Both the position numbers and the translations under genes were made by a program. A stretch of DNA of 21,557 bases from an uncultured Sphingomonadales bacterium (lineage in GTDB: Bacteria > Pseudomonadota > Alphaproteobacteria > Sphingomonadales > Sphingomonadaceae), in NCBI GenBank assembly GCA_903958285.1, contig CAJBSR010000049.1:1-21557 (forward strand). The letters run 5' to 3'. A model generated the notes under the pieces. It was not told the DNA's origin. It saw only the letters and a program-made list of their open reading frames with translations, and searched no databases. Of this stretch, positions 8,443 through 15,992 are shown in pieces (the first letter of the stretch is position 1; every line of letters starts with the position of its first letter).

Positions 8443-9347
8443 GTGAAGATCAGGCCCCGAAGAAGCGGCCCATGGGCCTTGGCCGCGGATTGTCCTCGCT
8501 TCTGGGGGAAATCCAGACCGAGACGGCGACCGCCGTGCCGAGCCGGAATGATGGCGGCATCGCTGTGCCCGATGGCGTGCGGCTCGTTCCCGTCACCAAC
8601 CTCCAGCCTTTGCCGAATCAGCCGCGTCGGAACTTTGATGATGCAGCGCTTGATGAGCTGGCCAAGTCGATCACCGCGCTTGGCGTCCTCCAGCCCATTG
8701 TCGTGCGCGATATGGGCGGGCATTATCAGATCGTCGCAGGCGAGCGCCGCTGGCGTGCCGCACAGCGGGCGCACCTCCATCAAGTCCCTGTAATTGTTAA
8801 ACAATTTGACGATCGGACCGCGCTTGAGATTGCGCTGGTGGAGAATATCCAGCGGGAAGAACTCAACGCCTGGGAAGAGGGCGAGACCTATCGCCGTCTG
8901 ATCGAGGAATATGGCCACAGCCAGGAAGAACTGGGCCGGATCGTTGGGAAATCACGCAGCCACATCGCCAATCTGATGCGTCTGCGCAATTTGCCGATGC
9001 GCGTGCATGGTTGGCTGGTGTCCGGCGACATCTCCATGGGTCATGCCCGCGCGCTGCTCCAATGCGAGGACCCTGAGGGCATTGCCAAACAGGTGATCGA
9101 GCGTGGGCTGTCCGTTCGGGATACCGAGCGGCTGGCCAAGCGCGCCAAAGCCGGGGCCAAGTCCGCCACGAAAGCGCGCGGCGGGCGCGATCCGGATCTT
9201 GAGGCGCTGGAGCGCCAATTGGGGGATATTCTGGGCCTTAAGGTTCAGATCGCCCATGGCGCACGCGGCGGCACGGTGACGCTGGGCTATTCCTCGCTCG
9301 ACCAGCTGGATCTCATTTGCCAGAGGCTCTCCGGCGAGCACATTTAG
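8439..9347 (+). CDS. parB: Chromosome partitioning protein ParB (parS-binding CTPase)
   Basis: A 302-residue protein that loads at parS and spreads as a CTP-dependent clamp. The basic N-terminus with GLGRGLSSLLGE (about 13-24) is the ParA-stimulating peptide. The N-terminal ParB/Srx domain contains the GERRWRA motif (101-107), part of the CTP pocket, and LVENIQRE (133-140). The central helix-turn-helix that reads parS spans about 160-181 (SQEELGRIVGKSRSHIANLM). A C-terminal dimerisation region starts near LEALERQLGDIL. The frame is open for 25 codons upstream of 8439, but that stretch only shadows parA; the ATG at 8439 overlaps the parA stop and starts the conserved sequence. Its stop lies just 14 bases from the stop of the convergent ankyrin gene. 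Confidence 0.96.
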
Positions 9348-9361
9348 ACCGACTCAGTCGA

Positions 9362-9946
9362 CTAGACCGGACCGGCGGCGGCCTTGGCGGGCTTGGCGTC
9401 CTGCAAGAGCTTCAAGATGACTGCAGCGCGACTGTCCCGCGCAGCATAGTCCATCGCGGACATGCCAGCGGCACGGTCTGTTTTGTTAGGATTTGCACCT
9501 GCAGCCAAGAGCAATCGGACCATCGCGACATCGCGTTGCTGGGTCGCCAGAATCAACGGGGTTTCCCCGCGGGAGTTGATGGCGTCCACCGACGCGCGAC
9601 GCTTGAGCAATAGGTCTGCGCCTTCAGCATAGCCGACTTGTGTCGCCAGAATCAGCGGCGTATTGCCGTCGGTATCCTTGATGTCAGGCCTGGCGCCTTT
9701 TGCCAGCAGGAAGGCCAGCCATGTGGTGTCGCGCCGCTTGGTGACGATATGGAGCGCGCCTTCGCCGGTGGAGACGTCCTTGGTGTCCACAATTACACTG
9801 CCCGGCTTATTCAGGATTTCGGTCGCCTTGGCGCCATCGCGTTCGCGCACCGATTTCAGGAAATTATAGCCGTCCGAATATTGCGCGCTGGCTACAGCCG
9901 GCCAGAGCAGCAGAGCAGCGATGATCGTCGCGATGAACTTTTTCAT
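9362..9946 (-). CDS. Secreted ankyrin-repeat protein
   Basis: A 194-residue protein with a Sec signal peptide (MKKFIATIIAALLLWPAVASA, cut after residue 21), so it acts in the periplasm or outside. The mature part carries about four ankyrin repeats; the clearest are those around DTDGNTPLILATQVGYAEG and SRGETPLILATQQRDVAM, with the usual LLLAAGANPN turn at the end of the second. A first degenerate repeat holds EGALHIVTKR and the last reads AGMSAMDYAARDS. Ankyrin repeats mediate protein binding; the partner is unknown. The frame extends 14 codons upstream to 9988, but the ATG at 9946 begins a standard signal peptide. It is convergent with parB and divergent from the SCO gene, leaving 75 bases for two promoters. 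Confidence 0.88.
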   Translation of the reverse strand: MKKFIATIIAALLLWPAVASAQYSDGYNFLKSVRERDGAKATEILNKPGSVIVDTKDVSTGEGALHIVTKRRDTTWLAFLLAKGARPDIKDTDGNTPLILATQVGYAEGADLLLKRRASVDAINSRGETPLILATQQRDVAMVRLLLAAGANPNKTDRAAGMSAMDYAARDSRAAVILKLLQDAKPAKAAAGPV

Positions 9947-10021
9947 ATCGGTACGCCCCAGAATGTGCGGATAAATCGTCCCTTGCACGCCGCCGCGTAG
10001 CAGAGCAAAGCTAGCCGCACT

Positions 10022-10609
10022 ATGAACAAATTCAAGATCCTCGCCGCGGCTTTTGCCATGACCGCTTTGTCCGCCTGCGGAGGCGCGCCTGCGGGGCCGC
10101 CGCCTTTGGAGGGCGCTAAGATGGGTGGCGCCTTTCGCCTGACCAATCAGGATGGCAAGACCGTCACCGATGCGGACTTTGCGGGCAAATATCGGCTTGT
10201 CTATTTTGGCTATACCTTTTGCCCCGATGTCTGCCCGGTGGACGTGCAGATCATGGGGCAGGGTCTATCCGCCTTTGAAAAGATGGACGCATCGCGCGGC
10301 GCCAAGGTGGTGCCGATCTTCATCACGGTTGATCCTGTGCGCGATACGCCTGCAGTGGTGAAAGAGTTCGTCTCCAACTTCCATCCGCGCATGGTCGGGC
10401 TGACCGGGCCGGAGACCGACATTGACGCCGTCGCCCAGCGCTATGGCATCGCTTATATGCGGCAAAAACCCAATGCGCAGGGCGCCTATCTGGTCGATCA
10501 CGCCCGGATTGCTGTGCTGTATGGCCCCAAAGGCGAACCAATTGCCATCATGCCGCAGAACGCCAAACCGCAGGCCTTTGCGGATGAGCTGGCCCGCTGG
10601 GTCCGATAA
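10022..10609 (+). CDS. SCO family protein (copper-binding, cytochrome oxidase assembly type)
   Basis: A 195-residue thioredoxin-fold lipoprotein of the SCO1/SenC family, which delivers copper to the CuA site of cytochrome c oxidase or acts in periplasmic thiol redox control. The signal peptide ends in a lipobox, LSAC, giving lipidated Cys19. The copper ligands are present: Cys67 and Cys71 in FCPDVC, and His160 in AYLVDHAR. The VDPVRDTP segment is also typical. No cytochrome oxidase genes are in the window, so the target oxidase must be encoded elsewhere. The TAA stop shares a base with the start of the next gene (TAATG), making a three-gene unit with the YcgN-like protein and the metallopeptidase. 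Confidence 0.93.
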   Translation: MNKFKILAAAFAMTALSACGGAPAGPPPLEGAKMGGAFRLTNQDGKTVTDADFAGKYRLVYFGYTFCPDVCPVDVQIMGQGLSAFEKMDASRGAKVVPIFITVDPVRDTPAVVKEFVSNFHPRMVGLTGPETDIDAVAQRYGIAYMRQKPNAQGAYLVDHARIAVLYGPKGEPIAIMPQNAKPQAFADELARWVR

Positions 10610-11058
10610 TGGCGGGGGACCGTTATTGGGAGGACCGTCCACTCGACACGTTGGACCGTGCACAGTGGGAATCACTGTGTGACGGATGCGGCAAATGCTG
10701 CCTCAACAAGCTGGAAGACGAGGATACGGGGGAAATTTACCCGACCAACGTCGCCTGCCGCTTACTGGATCGGGCCAGTGGCCAATGCTCCGACTATCGC
10801 AATCGCTTTGCCCAAGTGCCGGACTGTATCCGGCTGACCCCGGCGCGGTTGGAAACGATGGACTGGCTGCCTGAAACCTGCGGCTATGTGCGCCGCGCCA
10901 ACAATTTGCCGCTGCCCGAATGGCATCATCTCGTTTGCGGGGACCGTGAGGAGATCCACAGGCGTGGCATGTCAACGCGCGGCTGGACCGTATCTGAAGT
11001 CGATGCCGGTGATCTGGAAAACCATATCATCGAATGGCCGGAGGAGCGTCCCAAGTGA
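10609..11058 (+). CDS. YcgN/UPF0260-family cysteine cluster protein
   Basis: A 149-residue cytoplasmic protein with the conserved cysteine pattern of the YcgN (UPF0260) family. CDGCGKCC supplies Cys24, 27, 30 and 31, with further cysteines at 50, 60, 73, 91 and 110. The spacing suggests a bound metal or iron-sulfur cluster. The ITWPLPETCGYV-like segment of the family appears here as MDWLPETCGYVRRA, and WHHLVCGDREEIHRRG follows. The molecular function is not established. It is tightly linked to the SCO gene upstream (1-nt overlap) and to the metallopeptidase downstream, whose GTG start overlaps this stop. The coupling with a copper protein is suggestive of metal handling but is only inference. 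Confidence 0.9.
   Translation: MAGDRYWEDRPLDTLDRAQWESLCDGCGKCCLNKLEDEDTGEIYPTNVACRLLDRASGQCSDYRNRFAQVPDCIRLTPARLETMDWLPETCGYVRRANNLPLPEWHHLVCGDREEIHRRGMSTRGWTVSEVDAGDLENHIIEWPEERPK
11040..11046 (+). promoter_or_regulatory. Ribosome binding site fixing the GTG start at 11055
   Basis: GGAGGAG, a very strong Shine-Dalgarno sequence, lies inside the end of the YcgN-like gene and eight bases before the GTG at 11055. The alternative ATG at 11034 lies upstream of it and would waste the site. Confidence 0.75.
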
Positions 11059-11738
11059 CTGCGGCGGACATTGATGGGCTGGAGATCATTCGCAAACGCG
11101 AAGCGCGGCGGATGAAATTGACTGTCGATCCCCGCAGTGGCGCTGTCCGTCTTGTCCTTCCGCTGCGCGCGGCCCTTGGCCCGGCGATGGATTGGGTGGA
11201 GGCGCATCGCGGCTGGATAGAACGGCAACGCGAACGCCTGCCAGACCCTTGGCCCATCACACCGGGCATGACCGTGCCCTTTGCGGGACGCGACTATGTG
11301 CTCGATTGGTCGGAGACACACCCGCGCAAACCCGCGCTTTTGGGGGATCGACTGACCATTGGTGGGCCGCAAGACGTTATGGCGTCACGACTTTTGCGCT
11401 GGCTGCGGGCCGAGGCGAAGGCTGTTCTGGATGCAGAGACACGTGAGATCGCAGGTGCGTCCAATATCGAGGTGGCGGAGGTGTCCGTTGGTGATCCCCG
11501 CGCGCGCTGGGGAAGTTGTTCGAGCAACGGCAATATCCGCTATAGCTGGCGGCTGATCCTCATGCCGGACCATGCCCGCCGGTCGATTGTGGCGCATGAA
11601 GTGGCGCACCGCGTCCATATGGATCACAGCCGCGCCTTTCACCGTTTGGTTGCAGAGCTTTATGGGGAAGACCCACGCGCGTCACGCGCCTGGCTGCGTG
11701 CCCATGGGGCGCGGCTTCACTGGTTCGGGCGGGACTGA
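11055..11738 (+). CDS. YgjP-like (M48-type) zinc metallopeptidase
   Basis: A 227-residue soluble protein of the YgjP/COG1451 family. The zinc motif HEVAH is at residues 181-185, preceded by the family's RWGSCSSNGNIRYSWRLILMP segment and followed by the MDHSRAFHRLV region, which supplies the further histidine. The N-terminal half (IRKREARRMKLTVDP..RLVLP) matches the family's beta-rich domain. The natural substrate is unknown. The GTG start overlaps the YcgN stop (GTGA) and is served by a strong upstream ribosome site. The final 22 bases overlap the end of the convergent penicillin-binding protein gene, so the two stop codons lie within each other's coding region. Confidence 0.88.
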   Translation: MTAADIDGLEIIRKREARRMKLTVDPRSGAVRLVLPLRAALGPAMDWVEAHRGWIERQRERLPDPWPITPGMTVPFAGRDYVLDWSETHPRKPALLGDRLTIGGPQDVMASRLLRWLRAEAKAVLDAETREIAGASNIEVAEVSVGDPRARWGSCSSNGNIRYSWRLILMPDHARRSIVAHEVAHRVHMDHSRAFHRLVAELYGEDPRASRAWLRAHGARLHWFGRD

Positions 11739-13771
11739 TCGGCGCGCGGCGTGGACGGTCGGGCAGGCTGTGCGTCGCGCCGGGTCGCTTCATCAAGGAT
11801 GCGGCGATATTCGGCGTCTTCTGCTGCCGGGTCATAGTCGTCCGTTACTTTCGGTTCGACCGGATTGCCATTCTCATCGACAAAGGAGGACGGGGCCGCG
11901 GCATTACCCTGATCGCCCAGATACGCCTCTTCGTCGGTTTCCAGCATCCACTCAGGCAAGGTCACGTCGGTTTCGAACTTTTCAACCGGACGTTTTGCAA
12001 CAGCCGTGCGCATGAACGCGGCAAAGGCCATGGCGGGCGCCCGTCCGCCCTGTAGATCGCGGACAGGACGTGCATCATCGCGGCCCATCCAGACACCTGT
12101 GGTGATCCCGCTTGAAAAGCCCATGAACCAACCATCTTTATTTGAGCTCGTCGTTCCCGTTTTACCGGCGACCGGGCGGCCAATTTGCGCTGCACGGCCT
12201 GTGCCGGCGTTGACGGCGGTTTGCATCATGTCGGTCATACCGGCCGCCACCCAAGGGTCGATCAGCTGGAGGTCCGGTTCCTTGGCGCGCTGGTAAAGCA
12301 ACTCGCCAGACGCAGACGTCACCTTGACGATACCGTAAGGGGCAACGGCTTTGCCCTTGGCCTGTACGGCGGCATAAGCACGCGTCATGTCGATCAGGCG
12401 GACGTCCGACGTGCCCAAAACCATTGAGGGCTGCGTGTTGATTGGCGTGGTGATGCCAAGCCTGCGCGCCATGCCCGCAATGGCGCCGGTGCCGATTTCC
12501 TGCCCGATCTGCGCCGCGATGGTGTTGATTGAATAGGTGAAGGCGGTGCGCAACGTCATTTCACCGAGGTTTCGGCCAGAACTGTTGCGCGGGCTCCAGC
12601 CACCAATGTCGATGGGCTGGTCAATCATCTTGGTCTCTGGCGTCATGCCGGATTCCAGCGCCGACAAATAGACGAACAGCTTGAACGCAGAGCCCGGCTG
12701 CCGCACCGCTTGCGTGGCACGGTTGTAGATCGACGTCACATAATCGCGCCCGCCCACCATCGCGCGCACCGCACCATCGCGGTCCAGCGCGACAAGCGCG
12801 CCTTGCGCATTGGCGGGGGCGAAGGTGTTGATAGCCGCTGCCGCCGCGGTCTGCATCGACGGGTCAATGGTGGTCCAGACATCAATGGGCGCCGTCGTCT
12901 CTTCAATCAGCCCATCCAGCTGCGGCAAGGCCCAGTCGGTGAAGTAACGGATGCTGTTCTGCTGGGCTGGGCTGGCCAGCTTGACCGCTTCGGGGCGCGC
13001 CATGGCGGCTTGCTGCGTCGTGATGACACCGGCATCCGCCATCACGCCCAACACAACCTTGGACCGGCCAAGGGCGGCCTGCGCGTCGGCTGTCGGCGAA
13101 TAGTTGGACGGGGCCTTCACAAGTCCGGCGATGATCGCGGCCTCTTCCAGGCTCAGCTTTTTGGCGGGATGGTCAAAAAAGCGGCGCGAGGCCGCGTCAA
13201 TGCCATAAGCGCCGCCGCCGAAATAGACGCGGTTCAGATAAAGCTCGAGGATCTCATCCTTCGAATATTTGGCCTCCATCGCCATGGCGATGACGAGTTC
13301 CCGCCCCTTACGGCCAAAGGTGCGCGTGTTGGTGAGGAAGAGGTTGCGCGCCAGCTGCTGGGTGATGGTGGATCCGCCCTGCGCGAAGTGCCCCCGCGTC
13401 AGGCGGACCTGCACCGCGCGGGCAAGGCCGATGGGGTCGACGCCGGGGTGATAGCGGAAGCGCCGGTCCTCCACCGAGACCATGGCATCCACCATGACGT
13501 CGGGAATGTCGCGATAATCGATCCATTCGCCATAGATTGGCCCGAGCGAGAGGATCACCTGCCCCGTTGAATCGCGGACACGGATGACCTGGCCCAGAGA
13601 GTCGCGCGTGCGCAGCTCCCCAAAATCGGGCAGCGAGGAATAGGCAAAGCCGATGGCGGACACCAGGCCAACCAGCATGACGCCGCCAAGCACCAGACCC
13701 CAGCGGAACAGACGGGCGAACAGGCCGCGTTCCTTGGGCGCAGGGGCAGGTTTGGGACGCTTGCTGGCCAT
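11717..13771 (-). CDS. Bifunctional class A penicillin-binding protein (PBP1A-like glycosyltransferase/transpeptidase)
   Basis: A 684-residue inner-membrane enzyme that polymerises and cross-links peptidoglycan. A basic cytoplasmic tail is followed by one membrane helix (about 23-46). The GT51 domain has catalytic Glu101 in SVEDRRFRYHPG and the GGSTITQQLARNLFL motif (132-146). The transpeptidase domain has SxxK as Ser361-Ala-Phe-Lys, SxN as SIN (414-416), and KTGT (537-540). The C-terminal 100 residues are acidic and proline-rich. It is shorter than canonical PBP1A (about 800-850), with little room between the two domains for the usual OB-like insert. The ATG at 13771 has an AAGAAGG site seven bases upstream. 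It is last in the minus-strand run, 61 bases after msrB. Confidence 0.94.
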   Translation of the reverse strand: MASKRPKPAPAPKERGLFARLFRWGLVLGGVMLVGLVSAIGFAYSSLPDFGELRTRDSLGQVIRVRDSTGQVILSLGPIYGEWIDYRDIPDVMVDAMVSVEDRRFRYHPGVDPIGLARAVQVRLTRGHFAQGGSTITQQLARNLFLTNTRTFGRKGRELVIAMAMEAKYSKDEILELYLNRVYFGGGAYGIDAASRRFFDHPAKKLSLEEAAIIAGLVKAPSNYSPTADAQAALGRSKVVLGVMADAGVITTQQAAMARPEAVKLASPAQQNSIRYFTDWALPQLDGLIEETTAPIDVWTTIDPSMQTAAAAAINTFAPANAQGALVALDRDGAVRAMVGGRDYVTSIYNRATQAVRQPGSAFKLFVYLSALESGMTPETKMIDQPIDIGGWSPRNSSGRNLGEMTLRTAFTYSINTIAAQIGQEIGTGAIAGMARRLGITTPINTQPSMVLGTSDVRLIDMTRAYAAVQAKGKAVAPYGIVKVTSASGELLYQRAKEPDLQLIDPWVAAGMTDMMQTAVNAGTGRAAQIGRPVAGKTGTTSSNKDGWFMGFSSGITTGVWMGRDDARPVRDLQGGRAPAMAFAAFMRTAVAKRPVEKFETDVTLPEWMLETDEEAYLGDQGNAAAPSSFVDENGNPVEPKVTDDYDPAAEDAEYRRILDEATRRDAQPARPSTPRADQSRPNQ

Positions 13772-13832
13772 GTGTTGGCCTTCTTAGGCGGCGGCGGGAC
13801 TCGCGGCAAGGCGCTGTGTGCGCCTGCCCAAG

Positions 13833-14234
13833 TCAGTCGTCATTGCCACCGTCAAAATCGAGCGACACGCTGTTCATGCAGAAGCGAAGTCCGGTCGGCT
13901 GCGGGCCATCGGGGAAGACGTGGCCCAGATGCCCGTCACAGCGGGTGCAGCGCACCTCGATGCGCGTCATGCCGTGGGCTGTGTCTTCCACCATCGTCAC
14001 GGCATCGGTTGTGACCGGTGCGTAAAAGCTGGGCCAGCCGGAACCGGATTCATATTTGGTGTCGGACAGGAACAGGTCTGCCCCGCACCCGGCGCAGCGA
14101 TAAATGCCATCCTCTTTGCATTCATTGAGCGCGCCCGAAAAGGCGCGCTCGGTTCCTGCATGGCGCAGCACCTCAAATTGCTGGGGGGTCAGGCGCGCAC
14201 GCCACTCGTCGTCGGTGAGAAGAAGCTTTTCCAT
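13833..14234 (-). CDS. msrB: Peptide-methionine (R)-S-oxide reductase MsrB
   Basis: A 133-residue repair enzyme that reduces the R epimer of methionine sulfoxide in proteins. The four zinc cysteines are present as CAGC and CTRC, the substrate-site [10 protein letters not shown] and [11 protein letters not shown] motifs are intact, and the catalytic cysteine lies in RFCMNS. There is no signal peptide, so it is cytoplasmic. The frame extends to a TTG at 14276, overlapping the upstream oxidoreductase gene, but the ATG at 14234 starts the usual [15 protein letters not shown] sequence. It follows the FAD oxidoreductase by only 31 bases, so it may be read from the polyketide operon promoter as well as its own. 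Confidence 0.95.
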   Translation of the reverse strand: MEKLLLTDDEWRARLTPQQFEVLRHAGTERAFSGALNECKEDGIYRCAGCGADLFLSDTKYESGSGWPSFYAPVTTDAVTMVEDTAHGMTRIEVRCTRCDGHLGHVFPDGPQPTGLRFCMNSVSLDFDGGNDD

Positions 14235-14265
14235 GATCTTAGTCTGGGCGTTCTGCGCCTGCGCT

Positions 14266-15324
14266 TCAAGCCTCAATCCGCGTCGCGCTCGCCATGGCTG
14301 GACCGAGCTTTGGAAAAAGCGACAAAGCGAGCAGGATCAGACCACGCCCCATGGCGAATTCAGAGGTGTGCCAGATGGCCGTTGCGCGCCCGATGGGCCG
14401 TCCGCTCTGCCGTCCGAACCGGGCCTGCCAATGAGGGGCCTCATCGCGCCCGCCCTGCAGGAACGCTTCGGCCGCACTGCGTCCGCTGGCGAGCGCAATG
14501 CCATTGCCTTCGCCTGCCAGTGACGGAATGACGCCAGCCTGATCGCCAATGCGGAACAGGCCGGGCGTTGTATGGCGTGCGTGCCAGCCATAAGGGACGG
14601 TGGCGATGGCATCGATGGGTGTCGTATCCGTCAGACTGTCCAGCCGCGCCCCAAAAGCCTTATGCGTGCGGCCAAGGCTTTGGAGCAGGCCGCGCGGGTC
14701 CCTGCCATGTTCGGTCAGCAACGACTTGCGCAACGCGAGGCAGATATTGGCGCTGCCATCTTCCTGCAGTTCAATCCCGGCATAGCCACGGTCGAACATG
14801 TGCAGTTCAATGGCGGCGCCAACCAGTCGGGTGAGCGACGCACTGGCGGGCAGGCGGACGCGCAGGCCCATGGCGGGATCGCGGGCAGTGCGGGGGCGTT
14901 CCGCACCCTTTAAATCATATTTGCCGGTCGCCAGAAAAACCGTGTCGGTCCGGTCTGCCAACTCATCCAGATGCCGCACCATGACGCCACGTTCCAACCC
15001 GGCGCCTGCCTGAACAGCGGCGGACAAGAGGGCGGTGTCCATTGCGCGGCGGGACAGGCCCAGCGCGCGCTCCGGCAAGGGGGCAGAGGCCGTGCGGTCG
15101 CCCCAAAAGACCGTGAGATGGTCAACCGGATGGCCGTCTGGCGACACGCCGAGCCGCTCGAGGCTTTTTATTGTGCGCCAGCTGAGAAAGCCGCCGCACA
15201 GGGCGTCGCCGGTTTCGGTCGATCGCTCCAGGATTAGCGGACGCGCGCCGCCCTTGGCGAGCGTGATGGCAGCGGCACAACCGGCAGGGCCGGCGCCGAT
15301 GATTATCGGATCGCTTCGACGCAT
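14266..15324 (-). CDS. FAD-dependent oxidoreductase of a type III PKS operon (geranylgeranyl-reductase/hydroxylase-like)
   Basis: A 352-residue flavoprotein. The N-terminal FAD-binding motif [13 protein letters not shown] begins at residue 7, an acidic residue in LILERS closes the fold, and the second FAD motif appears as [25 protein letters not shown], the GD motif of the group that contains geranylgeranyl reductases and aromatic hydroxylases. Either a hydroxylation or a reduction is therefore possible. The ATG at 15324 begins the conserved region; the frame extends to 15393 but that stretch only shadows the methyltransferase. The start lies 22 bases inside the methyltransferase gene, so the two are coupled. 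Its place after a type III polyketide synthase and a methyltransferase suggests it tailors the polyketide product. Confidence 0.87.
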   Translation of the reverse strand: MRRSDPIIIGAGPAGCAAAITLAKGGARPLILERSTETGDALCGGFLSWRTIKSLERLGVSPDGHPVDHLTVFWGDRTASAPLPERALGLSRRAMDTALLSAAVQAGAGLERGVMVRHLDELADRTDTVFLATGKYDLKGAERPRTARDPAMGLRVRLPASASLTRLVGAAIELHMFDRGYAGIELQEDGSANICLALRKSLLTEHGRDPRGLLQSLGRTHKAFGARLDSLTDTTPIDAIATVPYGWHARHTTPGLFRIGDQAGVIPSLAGEGNGIALASGRSAAEAFLQGGRDEAPHWQARFGRQSGRPIGRATAIWHTSEFAMGRGLILLALSLFPKLGPAMASATRIEA

Positions 15325-15992
15325 AGCCGAAAAGGGAAGGTGCGAAAGACGCGGGCATTGTGCACTCCGGCTTCCGCGAGAATGGGGGGCCATTCACTTG
15401 GCCGGTACGACCGGGCGATGGAGAGCGCGCCGTCTTCCCGCACGATCCGGTGCCACCCCGCAATCCGTGCGAGCAGGGGATAGCCCGCATAAGCAAAGCC
15501 ATGGCGGTGGAGATCATTGATGAACCAGCCGCGCTGGGCATGCTGATCCATGAAGCGCAGGAAGCCGACCAATTGGTCATGCGTCATATGGTGCGCGACA
15601 AGGCTGGAAAGGATGACGTCCCAAGTGTCTTCGGCCAGATCCGCATAGTCGCCCGTGCGGTAGGTGATTGGCAGGCTGGCCGACGTGCGCGTCATCGCTG
15701 CCTCGGCGCTGCGGGGGTTGAGGTCGATGCCGACGAGTTCGACGGACTGGCGCCGCGCCTTGGCCCAATGGGCGATGCGCCGCAGCATATCCCCGTCGCC
15801 AAAGCCGACATCAAGAATGCGCAAAGGGCTGCTGCTGCGCGCCGTGATCCGGTTGAGGAAGCTAAGTGTCGGGCGACGGGCCATCGTGACTGTGTTGACC
15901 TGCGCCAGATCTTTAAGGACGCGGGCATAGATGGAGGGGTCGAGGTCCTCGGCATCCATCTGCTCTTCTGTCAGGGCGCGCGTTTCGAGCAT
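15303..15992 (-). CDS. Class I SAM-dependent methyltransferase of a type III PKS operon
   Basis: A 229-residue Rossmann-fold methyltransferase. SAM motif I is RILDVGFGDGDML (58-70), followed by the acidic end of strand 2 in VELVGIDLNP, the DYADLAEDTWDVILSSLVAHHM segment, and a C-terminal region (WHRIVREDGALSIARSYRPSEW) like that of small-molecule methyltransferases acting on quinones and phenols. Its start codon overlaps the polyketide synthase stop by one base, and its end overlaps the oxidoreductase start by 22 bases. Unlike the small membrane methyltransferases paired with type III synthases in Bacillus and Streptomyces, this is a soluble class I enzyme. The methyl acceptor, presumably the polyketide, is inferred from position only. 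Confidence 0.87.
   Translation of the reverse strand: MLETRALTEEQMDAEDLDPSIYARVLKDLAQVNTVTMARRPTLSFLNRITARSSSPLRILDVGFGDGDMLRRIAHWAKARRQSVELVGIDLNPRSAEAAMTRTSASLPITYRTGDYADLAEDTWDVILSSLVAHHMTHDQLVGFLRFMDQHAQRGWFINDLHRHGFAYAGYPLLARIAGWHRIVREDGALSIARSYRPSEWPPILAEAGVHNARVFRTFPFRLCVEAIR

Noticed and set aside
12710-13570. 286-codon open frame on the plus strand opposite the penicillin-binding protein
   Set aside because: It is a shadow of the PBP gene, rich in Arg/Gly/His, without recognisable motifs.
13809-13825. Six-bp hairpin (AGGCGC with GCGCCT) between msrB and the PBP gene
   Set aside because: There is no T-run on the minus strand and the stem is short; it is not convincing as a terminator.
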